Shown in pieces: positions 54,890-63,811 of a DNA stretch of 64,000 nt. Every line of letters begins with the position of its first letter. Within the stretch, counting starts at the first letter, position 1. The stretch is from Desulfovibrio sp. Marseille-P6017 (GTDB taxonomy: Bacteria > Bacillota_A > Clostridia > Peptostreptococcales > Peptostreptococcaceae). The stretch is from NCBI GenBank assembly GCA_900604495.1, contig UWOR01000005.1, positions 124,001-188,000 on the forward strand, written 5' to 3'. The position numbers and the translations under genes were made by a program. Below the pieces are notes generated by a model. That model searched no databases, was not told the origin of the DNA, and worked only from the letters and a program-made list of their open reading frames with translations.

Positions 54890-56737
54890 CTATAGCTGTG
54901 AATTTATCTCCTTTATACTTACAGATTCTTTGTAACTTTTTCTAATACATTTATTTTCGCAGTCTTTGCTTTCACAGTTTTTACATGACTTATTATCTTT
55001 TAATAATTTTTTAGCTCCATAAAAGTTACCTACTGCAACTCTTCTATTTATATCTCTTATTGAAATATTATATTTACATGCTTTTTCACAAGATGGGTTA
55101 TCACAAAACTGACACTTTAAAGCTAATTTAGCAAGATTATTTTCTTTTTCATTTTTTCCTATTTTGATATGATTAAAGTCAAATGGCTTTTTAACTATAT
55201 TTACATAGTTTTTCATATTTTCTTTGTATTCAAATTCATCTAAATTTAGTTCTCTAAGTATAAGGTTTGCTGCACTTATACCTGATATTGTAACAGCAGG
55301 AGTTCCTGTTCCCATAACTGTTGATTCTCCACAATTAAAAAGATTTTCTATTTCACTTTTTGATTTTAATCTTTTCATCATATGTTGCCCTAGTTTTTGT
55401 TTAGGACCTGCTACGCTTCCACCTTCTTTTAATATATATCTATTTAATGTTGTAGGTGTTCCTACTTCTACATGACATAAGTTTTCTTTAAATCCTGGGA
55501 ATCTTTTTTCTAAAACATCTAGCATTCTATTTTTCTCAATTTCTTTCATATTTCTATATTCTTCAGTGTTATATCTATTTTTAAATCCTTTTGGCCAATC
55601 TTTTAAACTAGGGCCTATTGCCATAATACTGTGATACTTCTCTTCGCAAAGTGTTTTATCATCTATACTTAATATGTATACTGTAATTTCATCTTCATTT
55701 AATTTAGTTTTATCTCCTATAAGCATTTCTATTGGAAGTGTTTCTTTTGGTATTACTTCTTTATTTACAAGTGCAAATAATACACTTGACTTGTATGATG
55801 GTTCTAATGAGTTTGCCCATTTTATATTGTTTTCATCTGCACTATCCTTTAATAATTTATTATATAAATTCCAAACAGTCCCAGAATTTATTATATATTC
55901 TCCATATATAGCTTCTTCATTATCTAGTTTCACACCTATAGCTTTGTTATTTTCTACTATTATTTTTACAACTTCTGAATTATATATCATATCGCCATTA
56001 TTTTCTTCAATCACTTTTTCTAACTTACCAATTAAATTTAATGTTGAGCCTGCTGGATAATAACTACCTCCAAAATGATTATCCACAAACATTACTGAAG
56101 ATAATATAGCAGGTGTTTCTTCTACATTTGTATAGCAATATGTAGATGTTAACTTATCAAATAAATCAAATACATTTGGATCTTTAAAGTATTTTTTTAA
56201 TATACTTTCTGTATTTTTATTCATATATCCTAAAAATCTTATGTACTCTATTGGATGTCTTAAAAATGATTTTAATCCATCTTCTTTTTTTATTGCATCT
56301 GGAGATATAAAGGCTGGATTTTCTGCTATTACTTTTAAATATTGCTTTGATAAATCCTTATAAAATCTTTTGAAATTTTCTTTTTCCTTTGGAAATACTT
56401 TTGCTAATTCATCTATAAATAAATCTATATCTTCATGAAATACTATTCTATGCTCTCCAAAGTTTATAGCATAAAGCTTATCATGTTTTATTATATCTAT
56501 TGGTTCTTCTAGTGCATTAAATACAAATCTATGTGGGCTAAATCCTTTATCATTAAATCCATAAATCATAGCCGCTCCTTGTTCAAATACAGTGTCTTTT
56601 CTTTTAAATATTCCGCAAGAACCACCTGGTTTAAATTGTGCGTCTATAACACATACTTTTAATCTTCTCTTTAATAATAAGGCAGCTGCTGTAAGTCCCG
56701 ATATACCTGCACCTATGACAATAACATCGTATTTCAT
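54890..56737 (-). CDS. CrtI-like FAD oxidoreductase with C-terminal double Fe-S module
   Basis: A 615-residue protein. The N-terminal Rossmann fold is VIVIGAGISGLTAAALL (about 5-21) and the body to about 500 resembles phytoene desaturase/CrtI-type amine-oxidase-fold enzymes, ending with GTGTPAVTISGISAANLILRE-like FAD contacts near 485. Unlike those, it carries a C-terminal extension with two CX2CX4CX3C clusters (CQFCDNPSCEKAC and CKNCESKDCENKC), as in the Fe-S part of glutamate synthase small subunit. That suggests electron transfer between FAD and two [4Fe-4S] centres. It heads an operon with an ABC-2 exporter, so its product may be exported. Substrate unknown; AAGGAGG precedes the start. 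Confidence 0.85.
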   Translation of the reverse strand: MKYDVIVIGAGISGLTAAALLLKRRLKVCVIDAQFKPGGSCGIFKRKDTVFEQGAAMIYGFNDKGFSPHRFVFNALEEPIDIIKHDKLYAINFGEHRIVFHEDIDLFIDELAKVFPKEKENFKRFYKDLSKQYLKVIAENPAFISPDAIKKEDGLKSFLRHPIEYIRFLGYMNKNTESILKKYFKDPNVFDLFDKLTSTYCYTNVEETPAILSSVMFVDNHFGGSYYPAGSTLNLIGKLEKVIEENNGDMIYNSEVVKIIVENNKAIGVKLDNEEAIYGEYIINSGTVWNLYNKLLKDSADENNIKWANSLEPSYKSSVLFALVNKEVIPKETLPIEMLIGDKTKLNEDEITVYILSIDDKTLCEEKYHSIMAIGPSLKDWPKGFKNRYNTEEYRNMKEIEKNRMLDVLEKRFPGFKENLCHVEVGTPTTLNRYILKEGGSVAGPKQKLGQHMMKRLKSKSEIENLFNCGESTVMGTGTPAVTISGISAANLILRELNLDEFEYKENMKNYVNIVKKPFDFNHIKIGKNEKENNLAKLALKCQFCDNPSCEKACKYNISIRDINRRVAVGNFYGAKKLLKDNKSCKNCESKDCENKCIRKSYKESVSIKEINSQL

Positions 56738-56814
56738 CTATTCCTCCTTATTTACTTTTATTTAAACTCTATATAAACATTCTATTCCAAATATTACTAT
56801 TAATTCATAGCAAA

Positions 56815-56839
56815 AAGAGCAGTATACTATACTGCTCTT
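56815..56839 (-). terminator. terminator of BASS gene
   Basis: A perfect 12-bp stem (AAGAGCAGTATA / TATACTGCTCTT) with a one-base loop, followed by T residues on the minus strand. Confidence 0.85.
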
Positions 56840-56889
56840 CTCATTATTAAATATAAACTTATCTTTATAATTAATTTATGATTTCATTT

Positions 56890-57858
56890 TTATACTAATA
56901 CCTCATTATATTCTTTACTATCTTTATTTTTATCTAAAGCCTTACTTGACCAGTAATTAGATAAAAGTGCTCCAGATATTGCATGATAAACACTAGCTAC
57001 AATCCCTGGTATAACAGTCATCGGTGAGAAATATTGAGTAGCTAAAGAAGTTGCTAGTGCACCGCTTTGTAGGCCTACTTCTATAGACATTGTTCTTCTT
57101 TTTGCTTCTTCCATACCTACTGCCTTAGCTATTAAGTAACCTACTAAGTATCCAAACATATTATGTATTCCTACTGCTACTACTAAAAGTAAGCCTGAAG
57201 ACATAAATAATTGTGAATTCTTTACTACTATTCCACCTATTATAAGACTAAGAGCTACTACTGATAAAAGTGGTAATCCATCTAAACCTTTTTCAACTGC
57301 TTTTGAGAAGAATTTATTACATAAAAATCCTAATAATATAGGAACTAATATCACATTAACTATAGACATACACATAGCACTCATTGATACATTTACAGAT
57401 TCTCCTCCTAATAATAAAACAAGTGCTGGTGTTACAAGTGGAGCTAATACTGTTGATAATGATGTTAACGTTACAGATAAAGCTACATCACCTTTAGATA
57501 TATAAGCCATTACATTTGATGTTTGTCCTCCTGGGCAACATCCTACTAATATTAAGCCAACTGCAAATTCTGTTGGTAAGTTTAATAACTTTGATACAAG
57601 GTATGCTAAAAGTGGCATTACTGTATATTGTGCTAAGCTTCCACAAAGTACATCTTTTGGTCTTGTTAATACTAATTTAAAATCTTCTAGCTTTAAAGTT
57701 ACTCCCATACAAAACATTATTACCCCTAATAATTGATTTGTATAAGGTGCTGCAAATAAAAATGTACTTGGTCTTAGTACACTTAATCCTGCTACTACTA
57801 ATACTATTAAAGCCATATATTTTGATGCTACATCACTTACTTTTTTTAAAGAACTCAT
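56890..57858 (-). CDS. BASS-family (bile acid:Na+ symporter-like) transporter
   Basis: A 322-residue membrane protein with about 10 TMs. Conserved segments are TVMPLLAYLVSKLL, GLILVGCCPGGQTSNVMAYI and MSIEVGLQSGALATSLATQY, the Na+-site regions of the family. The ATG at 57858 (MSSLKKVSD) has GGGGAGG upstream and is preferred. An in-frame GTG at 57954 behind GGTGGTGAG would add 32 hydrophilic residues; it could instead encode a short overlapping leader. The gene is controlled by a T-box riboswitch, so it probably imports an amino acid, keto-acid or precursor. Confidence 0.85.
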   Translation of the reverse strand: MSSLKKVSDVASKYMALIVLVVAGLSVLRPSTFLFAAPYTNQLLGVIMFCMGVTLKLEDFKLVLTRPKDVLCGSLAQYTVMPLLAYLVSKLLNLPTEFAVGLILVGCCPGGQTSNVMAYISKGDVALSVTLTSLSTVLAPLVTPALVLLLGGESVNVSMSAMCMSIVNVILVPILLGFLCNKFFSKAVEKGLDGLPLLSVVALSLIIGGIVVKNSQLFMSSGLLLVVAVGIHNMFGYLVGYLIAKAVGMEEAKRRTMSIEVGLQSGALATSLATQYFSPMTVIPGIVASVYHAISGALLSNYWSSKALDKNKDSKEYNEVLV

Positions 57859-57982
57859 TTTACTTATTCCTCCCCATAATTTCATCTTATTATTTTCTAA
57901 ATTTTCAGTATTTTCAATTTGTATCAGTCCTATGTCACTAATATCAATGTCCACTTTTATCTCACCACCTTTTTCTATAAAT

Positions 57983-58235
57983 AAAAAAACTTCCGTCCTT
58001 ATACATGAATATTTTCATAATATAAGGACGAAAGTTATAATTTCGCGTTACCACCTTATTTGCAGCTTAAATTAAGCTACCACTCATCAGATCGGACTTT
58101 TTTAAGTCTTAATCCTAACCATATAACGCTGGTAAACGTTCATGATTACTTTAATTTCACCATGAAAGCTACAAAGTGATCATTATATACTTTATGTAAT
58201 ATCCAACTCTCAGCAAATGTTGGTTCTCTGTATTT
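57983..58235 (-). promoter_or_regulatory. T-box leader with attenuator
   Basis: The minus strand carries a Stem I region (AGAGAACC and GCTGAGAG, 58230-58200), the T-box core AAGGTGGTAACGCG (58057-58044) and a terminator with a 10-bp stem (CGTCCTTATA / TATAAGGACG, 58030-57994) followed by a T run. Uncharged tRNA should pair with the T-box and allow read-through into the BASS gene. I could not assign the specifier codon with confidence. The remaining bases to 58353 hold only the likely promoter. Confidence 0.9.
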
Positions 58236-58353
58236 ACACTTCTAAGTATTTTTGTCTTTGTCATTGCTTTTGTTTTATTAAGTATTATATATACATAATA
58301 CTATCTTTATTTTTACATGTCAATAACATTTTCTTAATTTTCAGAAAATATAA

Positions 58354-59571
58354 TTATTTATCAAATCTATCTACCTTAAATAACTTCATATCTTTATCTT
58401 CATTACCCTTATATAAATCACTTAACATCATTGCACCAAGTATTGCAAATAAAATCCCATTTGCACCGTAACCTAATAAATACCATAAATTCTTATGCTC
58501 ACTACCAGGTCCCACAAATCCTAAATTATCAGGTGTTGAAGCAAAAGCTCCACAATACTTAAACTCAGCTTCTATATTATCAATATCTTTAAACATAGAC
58601 TTTAATCTATTTTCTAAAATATCATATTTTTCATTAGCTAATTTTTCATCAAATATATCTGGTATAAAATCAACATCCTCTCCTCCAATTATAAGTCTAT
58701 TATCTACTGTAGTTCTTAGATAGTTATAAGGATCGCAGTTATCTCTTATAAGTATCTTTTCTTCCCATCCATCAAAGTTAGAAACAGGCTTAGTAACTAT
58801 ATTAAAAGTAGTTGTTTTAGTTCCAAAATTTCTCTTAGTAAATAACTTTGTATTATAACCAGTTGCAACTATAACCTTTTTAGCTTTTACTTTATATCCA
58901 AATTCAGTTATAACTTCTATATAATCTTCATGATGAATTAAATCAACAACTTCTGTATTTTCATATACTTTAGCACCCATATTGCAAGATACATCTAATA
59001 ATTGATTTGTATATTTATATGGGTCTAACTCTGCTCCACCATTTTTTGATATCATACCTGCTTTTAAATCAAAACTAAATTTATTATTACTTTCATCTAT
59101 ATATTCAACATCTAGTCCATTTTCTTTTCTATAATCATACTCTATTTTTATAGCATTTACTTCATTATTTTTAGCTGTGTATAAAAGTGTATCTCTTTTT
59201 TTGTAATCACACTTATTACCATTTGCTTTTATAAATTCTTCAATTTCATCAAGTGCTTTAAGACCTAATTTATAAGACTTTATTCCATTTTCTAAACTTG
59301 TATATTCTGTAAGATCTGATAAGTTATCATCTAATTCATATTGTAAAAGAGATGTAGTTACACTAGTACTTAAATGAGCTATTCTTTTCTTTTCTAAAAC
59401 AACTGCTTTAACATTATTTTTACTAAAATAATAAGATGCTATAGCTCCCGTAACCCCTCCTCCTATTATACATACATCAGTTTCTATATCTTCAGTTAAG
59501 TATGGGTATTGTTTTTTATTTTTATTTATATATGTAAATAATGGCTTTCCTTGTACATATTTAACTTCCAT
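58354..59571 (-). CDS. FAD-dependent oxidoreductase (DAO/YhfW-like, no Rieske domain)
   Basis: A 405-residue flavoenzyme of the D-amino-acid oxidase fold. The N-terminal FAD motif is VCIIGGGVTGAIASYYF (about 33-49), a VIVATGY segment lies about 245, and GFVGPGSEHKNLWYLLGYGANG near 355-376 closes the FAD site. Bacillus YhfW-like relatives carry a C-terminal Rieske domain, which is absent here. It lies 15 bases after the DUF523-DUF1722 gene, so both are one operon. Substrate unknown. Confidence 0.85.
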   Translation of the reverse strand: MEVKYVQGKPLFTYINKNKKQYPYLTEDIETDVCIIGGGVTGAIASYYFSKNNVKAVVLEKKRIAHLSTSVTTSLLQYELDDNLSDLTEYTSLENGIKSYKLGLKALDEIEEFIKANGNKCDYKKRDTLLYTAKNNEVNAIKIEYDYRKENGLDVEYIDESNNKFSFDLKAGMISKNGGAELDPYKYTNQLLDVSCNMGAKVYENTEVVDLIHHEDYIEVITEFGYKVKAKKVIVATGYNTKLFTKRNFGTKTTTFNIVTKPVSNFDGWEEKILIRDNCDPYNYLRTTVDNRLIIGGEDVDFIPDIFDEKLANEKYDILENRLKSMFKDIDNIEAEFKYCGAFASTPDNLGFVGPGSEHKNLWYLLGYGANGILFAILGAMMLSDLYKGNEDKDMKLFKVDRFDK

Positions 59572-59586
59572 TATTACCCTCCTAAA

Positions 59587-60522
59587 TTATATATTTCTAC
59601 CTTTTCCTGAATCACTTATACTTATTAAATCTGTTGGATAAGGATTAAAAAATGTTTGGTTTAATAAATCTTTATCATCAAATCTAATTGCATATATTTG
59701 TAGTGCAACAAGAATTGAACTAAATGGTATTTTTTCATTCTCATGAAGAATTAATAAATTATTAAAGTATTTTATTTCATTTTCATTTAAATAATTTGTA
59801 TATTTTTCAAATAAGTTTCTAGCAAGATTTAATTTACTGCTTTTATCTCTTTTGTTATTTAAAATTTCATATACCTTATTTTTATATAAATTTATATCAT
59901 CTTCATTTATATTTTCTTTACTTACTATAGTGTTTAGTTCATTATAAATATCTTCATTGTATGATTTTAATAATAATGAATTCTTATTATGAAAATCTAA
60001 AATACTATTTTCACATTTTAGATTATTTATTGTAAAAATTTTTGTAAGGAATTCATCCCTAATGCTATAGTTTCTTAATCTACCTTCATCTTCTATTGGA
60101 ATACTTGAATATTTTTCTACAACTTTAGTTGAGAAAACACCTCGTCCATCTTTACTTATGCTACATTTTTGATTCTTAGGATAAATTTTAACATCTTTTA
60201 TACCACAAGATGGTGATTTACTTTTTAATATAAATCCATCTACATCTTCTACTTTACTTAAGAATTCTTCTGCAAATTCAGTCATTTGAGATGTGTAATC
60301 TATATTAGAACTAGGTTGCATTAATTTATATTTGTCATCATGTTTTTCAATTCTTATAGGTTCTCTCGGTACTGTAAGGCCTATTTCTTTTTCTGGACAT
60401 ACAGTTTCTAAATCTACATATTTTCTTAATAAAGATATAACCTTGTCATCGTAAATTTGACCATTATATCTACACTTTTCTGAATTAAGACATTTGCTAA
60501 TAATTAATTTTGGCTTTCTCAT
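59587..60522 (-). CDS. DUF523-DUF1722 (YbgA-like) protein
   Basis: A 311-residue two-domain protein. DUF523 (about 1-150) has the cysteine patterns KCLNSEKCRYNG and KSKSPSCGIKDV, which may bind a metal or Fe-S cluster; DUF1722 (about 185-300) is all helical. In Escherichia coli the YbgA gene lies next to DNA photolyase. Here the gene is divergent from spore photoproduct lyase, the other bacterial pathway for light damage, which supports a shared role. Biochemical function is unknown. Confidence 0.85.
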   Translation of the reverse strand: MRKPKLIISKCLNSEKCRYNGQIYDDKVISLLRKYVDLETVCPEKEIGLTVPREPIRIEKHDDKYKLMQPSSNIDYTSQMTEFAEEFLSKVEDVDGFILKSKSPSCGIKDVKIYPKNQKCSISKDGRGVFSTKVVEKYSSIPIEDEGRLRNYSIRDEFLTKIFTINNLKCENSILDFHNKNSLLLKSYNEDIYNELNTIVSKENINEDDINLYKNKVYEILNNKRDKSSKLNLARNLFEKYTNYLNENEIKYFNNLLILHENEKIPFSSILVALQIYAIRFDDKDLLNQTFFNPYPTDLISISDSGKGRNI

Positions 60523-60677
60523 AACTTGTCACCTACTATATTGTCCATTTTTATATTATTTCTATATTATTTGTTATTAGCTATTTTTTTATTATCTTTT
60601 TAATTTATATCTGTATGTAAAATCTAAATAAACAAACAATAAAATCAAATTAATAAAATATACTAAGAGGTGATATA

Positions 60678-61700
60678 ATGTTTATTCCTAAAAGAGTTAT
60701 ATTTGAAAAAGACTCTCTAGATACAGAGATTGGCAAAAACATTTATAATAAAGTAAAAGATAATCCTAAAATTGAAATTATAAATGCAAGTTCTAATAGA
60801 ATTAAGAGTCATATACCAGGAGATAATTTACATGACCAATATAGATCTGGTAAAGAAACATTAGTTGTTGGAGAACGTAAAAGCTTAAAATTTCAAACAT
60901 GTAAACCATCTGCAAACTATCAATTACCTTTAGTTAGTGGATGTATGGGAAGATGCGAATATTGTTATTTAAATACTCAATTAGGTGATAAACCTTATGT
61001 AAGAGTATTTGTTAATATAGATGAAATTTTAAATAAAGCTAAAGAGTACATAGATGAAAGACTTCCATCTGTAACTATATTTGAAGGTGCCGCAACATCT
61101 GACCCTGTACCCCTTGAACCTTATACTAATTCATTGAAAAAAGCTATAGAATTCATAGGCAAAGAAGAAAAAGGTAGATTTAGATTTGTAACCAAATATA
61201 ACGATGTAGATACCTTATTAGATGCAAAGCATAATAATCATACAGAAATTAGATTTAGTATAAACACTCCAAGAATAATAGATACTCATGAACATCATAC
61301 TGCATCTGCTAATAAAAGAATTGAGGCTGCTGTAAAAGTTGCTAATGCTGGATATCAAATAGGCTTTATAATAGCGCCTGTTTTTCTTTATGAAAATTGG
61401 AAAGATGAATATAGAGATTTAATTAAAAGTATAAAAGAAAAATTACCTAAAGATTTTGATAAACAAATTATATTTGAAGTAATATCACATAGATATACTA
61501 CTAAGGCTAAGAATAGAGTACTTGAAATATTTCCAGAGACTACTTTACCTATGAACAATGATGATAGAAAGTTTAAATATGGTCAGTTTGGATATGGTAA
61601 ATATGTTTATACTAAAGAGGAATTAGCTGATATGAAAGATTTCTTCATGACTGAAATAAAAAATGTTTTTCCTAATAGTCTTATTAAATATATAATTTAA
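60678..61700 (+). CDS. splB: spore photoproduct lyase
   Basis: A 340-residue radical SAM enzyme that reverses the spore photoproduct (5-thyminyl-5,6-dihydrothymine) during germination. The cluster motif is CMGRCEYC (Cys89, Cys93, Cys96), followed by GDKPYVRVFVNIDEIL. The segment where the Bacillus enzyme has its H-donor Cys141 reads FEGAATSDPV, with Ala in front of TSD; Cys75 (FQTCKPS) is a possible substitute. The start follows AGAGGTG. The gene indicates a spore former. No sigma-G-like promoter was defined with confidence. Confidence 0.93.
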   Translation: MFIPKRVIFEKDSLDTEIGKNIYNKVKDNPKIEIINASSNRIKSHIPGDNLHDQYRSGKETLVVGERKSLKFQTCKPSANYQLPLVSGCMGRCEYCYLNTQLGDKPYVRVFVNIDEILNKAKEYIDERLPSVTIFEGAATSDPVPLEPYTNSLKKAIEFIGKEEKGRFRFVTKYNDVDTLLDAKHNNHTEIRFSINTPRIIDTHEHHTASANKRIEAAVKVANAGYQIGFIIAPVFLYENWKDEYRDLIKSIKEKLPKDFDKQIIFEVISHRYTTKAKNRVLEIFPETTLPMNNDDRKFKYGQFGYGKYVYTKEELADMKDFFMTEIKNVFPNSLIKYII

Positions 61701-61799
61701 TAAATGGGATATTAGACAGTTGAGTTATAAAAATAGTAATATTAATAAATATAATTCAATATAATGTTATAAAGTCTAAAAAAAGAAGGAGTGATAAAT

Positions 61800-62405
61800 A
61801 TGTATCATATTCCTACATCATATCCCTATCCTTATATGGTTAATCCACAAATGTATAATATGTATCCATATTTGTTTTGGCTTAACTCACAAATATATAA
61901 TGCCTATCAATATGGTTCATTGAATAATAGACCAATGTATGCTCCAAATTCTAATCAACAATATACTCAAAATCAACAATATACTCAATTACAGGATTAT
62001 GGACCAAATCCATTTGCAATTGATATTGATGATGCCACATCTCAAAACAATACTTTCCGTACAGCTTTATGGACAGGAAGTTACTTACAATTAACATTAA
62101 TGAGTATTAATGTTGGAGACGATATAGGTTTAGAAATGCATCCAACAACTGATCAATTTATACGTATTGAGGACGGTCAAGGTATTGTTAGAATGGGTGA
62201 TAGTCAAAATAACTTAAACTTTGAAAGAAGAGTTAATGATGACTCTGCTATCATAATCCCTGCAGGTAAATGGCATAATATAATCAATACAGGTAATGAA
62301 CCTCTTAAAGTATACTCTGTTTATGCTCCACCTAAACATCCTTTTGGTACTGTTCATAATACTAAATCAGATGCACAGTCTTCTGAACAAAATCCTAGGT
62401 ATTAA
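61800..62405 (+). CDS. cupin protein with Tyr/Asn/Gln-rich N-terminus, probable spore coat type
   Basis: A 201-residue protein. The ATG at 61800 has AGAAGGAG upstream (an in-frame GTG overlaps that site). The N-terminal 75 residues are rich in Tyr, Pro, Met, Asn and Gln with repeated QQYTQ, like coat or exosporium proteins. The C-terminal cupin (about 85-185) contains LEMHPTTDQFIRIEDGQGIV and IIPAGKWHNIINTG, with metal-type His residues. It follows splB in the same direction after 99 bases, consistent with a sporulation role. No signal peptide. Confidence 0.8.
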   Translation: MYHIPTSYPYPYMVNPQMYNMYPYLFWLNSQIYNAYQYGSLNNRPMYAPNSNQQYTQNQQYTQLQDYGPNPFAIDIDDATSQNNTFRTALWTGSYLQLTLMSINVGDDIGLEMHPTTDQFIRIEDGQGIVRMGDSQNNLNFERRVNDDSAIIIPAGKWHNIINTGNEPLKVYSVYAPPKHPFGTVHNTKSDAQSSEQNPRY

Positions 62406-62453
62406 CATAAAATTTACTTCATTAATATGACTAAAGACTTTGTACATTGCTCA

Positions 62454-62488
62454 AAATATAGCCACCTAAGCTAAAGGTGGCTATATTT
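62454..62488 (+). terminator. terminator of the cupin gene
   Basis: Perfect 13-bp stem (AAATATAGCCACC / GGTGGCTATATTT) with a nine-base loop. Confidence 0.85.
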
Positions 62489-62529
62489 ATTTTTAATTTA
62501 AGTTAGATAATAATCTTTATTATTAGGCA

Positions 62530-62556
62530 TAAAAAAGTAGGATTGATACCCTACCG
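62530..62556 (-). terminator. terminator after the nucleotidyltransferase gene
   Basis: On the minus strand GTAGG-gtatcaat-CCTAC is followed by TTTTTT. Confidence 0.65.
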
Positions 62557-62609
62557 TTATAGTTCGTAATTTATTAATATTGTCACTCATATCTAATCGA
62601 TATATTAAA

Positions 62610-63159
62610 TTATGAATTTAATATATTCTCAATTTTCAATCTTACATCTACAGGTAAACAACCTTCTAATGCTCTTTCTAAGAGCATTGGTTTCTTAATT
62701 CCATTAGATAAAATATATGTTTCTATCATATCTACCTTGGTTTGTCTGTTAGGAATTAACTGATAAATTACATACCAGTCTTCTAATGAAGTAAATGGTA
62801 TATTTACACCATTAATTAATTTAAATTCTGATATAGAATTATTATCAAATATATATCTAAATACTCCGTTATTATGATTAACTGCAAATCCAGACATTAC
62901 ATCAACATCAAATCCATTTATTACATACTCATAAAAATATTTTGTTGAGTATGTTGAACTCTTTTCCCATTTCTTTTTTTTCTCCAATACTTTTAAGGAT
63001 TTCATCTACTTTTTTAATATCATCAATGTTTATAAAAATATCTATATCATTAGTTTTGTCTATAAAACCAAACTTATTAAGCAGTATAGATGCTCCAACT
63101 CCCCATGTTACACCTGCATCATTTAACTTTTTTCCTATATAACTTAAAGTATTAAACAT
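62610..63159 (-). pseudogene. nucleotidyltransferase-fold protein, frameshifted in an A8 run
   Basis: Starts at 63159 (MFNTLSYIGKKLNDAG). The N-terminal part has the nucleotidyltransferase signature GVGASILLNKFG then NDIDIFINIDD (about 20-46). An A8 run (62974-62981 on the plus strand as T8) breaks the frame after SIGEK; with seven A the frame continues KKWEKSSTYSTKYF and then DVDVMSGFAVNH to the stop at 62610, about 183 residues in all. Such minimal transferases occur in antitoxin-like and drug-modifying roles. Because A8 tracts slip easily, phase variation or sequence error are both possible. Confidence 0.78.
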
Positions 63160-63304
63160 TTATTACATCCTCTCTTATTTACTAAAATAATCTCACTTAC
63201 AAATTACTATATATAATATAAATAATATCGTTACTTCTCATTATATAACAATTGCATATATACTTTCTAATAATATTCCCTCATTATATAATTATAAAGT
63301 TAAC

Positions 63305-63670
63305 CTACATTTTTATTAAATTATTTATACCTTCTTGAATATAATCTAATGAAATTGTCATAGCATCTATTATTCTCTTCAAACGTGTATATGTGCCTGT
63401 ACCTTCTTTTGCATTAATAAAGGCCTTTTTACTTTTATTAATAATAGAAGTTATTTGAACTTCTGCTTTTGACAAATCTTCTTGTGTATAACTATGCTCA
63501 TCATTTGTTATTAATGTTTTTGAAATATTTAAAGCTTTTATACGATTTCTAGAAAGCGATAATTGAGGTGTACCTTCTTTAAATTTAGGTTGTATTTTTT
63601 CACAATTTATAATTGTAGACTCGATAATCTTTAATGTATTTTCTATTTCTTCACTTGTATATTTACTCAT
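63305..63670 (-). CDS. hypothetical helical protein, 121 residues
   Basis: The ATG at 63670 (MSKYTSEEIENTLK) has GGAGGG upstream; the longer in-frame ORF lacks a site. The protein is mostly amphipathic helix, with LSRNRIKALNISKTL and a C-terminal LDYIQEGINNLIKM. No known domain is recognised. Function unknown. Confidence 0.65.
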   Translation of the reverse strand: MSKYTSEEIENTLKIIESTIINCEKIQPKFKEGTPQLSLSRNRIKALNISKTLITNDEHSYTQEDLSKAEVQITSIINKSKKAFINAKEGTGTYTRLKRIIDAMTISLDYIQEGINNLIKM

Positions 63671-63811
63671 TATATCCCTCCTATAAAACAACGTAATTTT
63701 CAATGTTTCATATAAATTTTAATATCTCTTTATCCAATTTTTATTTATAATTTATTATATAATAGAATCTATTTAATTGAAAGTTCAAGCACTTTTGGAG
63801 GTGTTCTAAAT

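Noticed and set aside
60541..60677. Sigma-G promoter of splB
   Set aside because: A GTATG box exists, but no matching -10 element at the correct spacing could be read.
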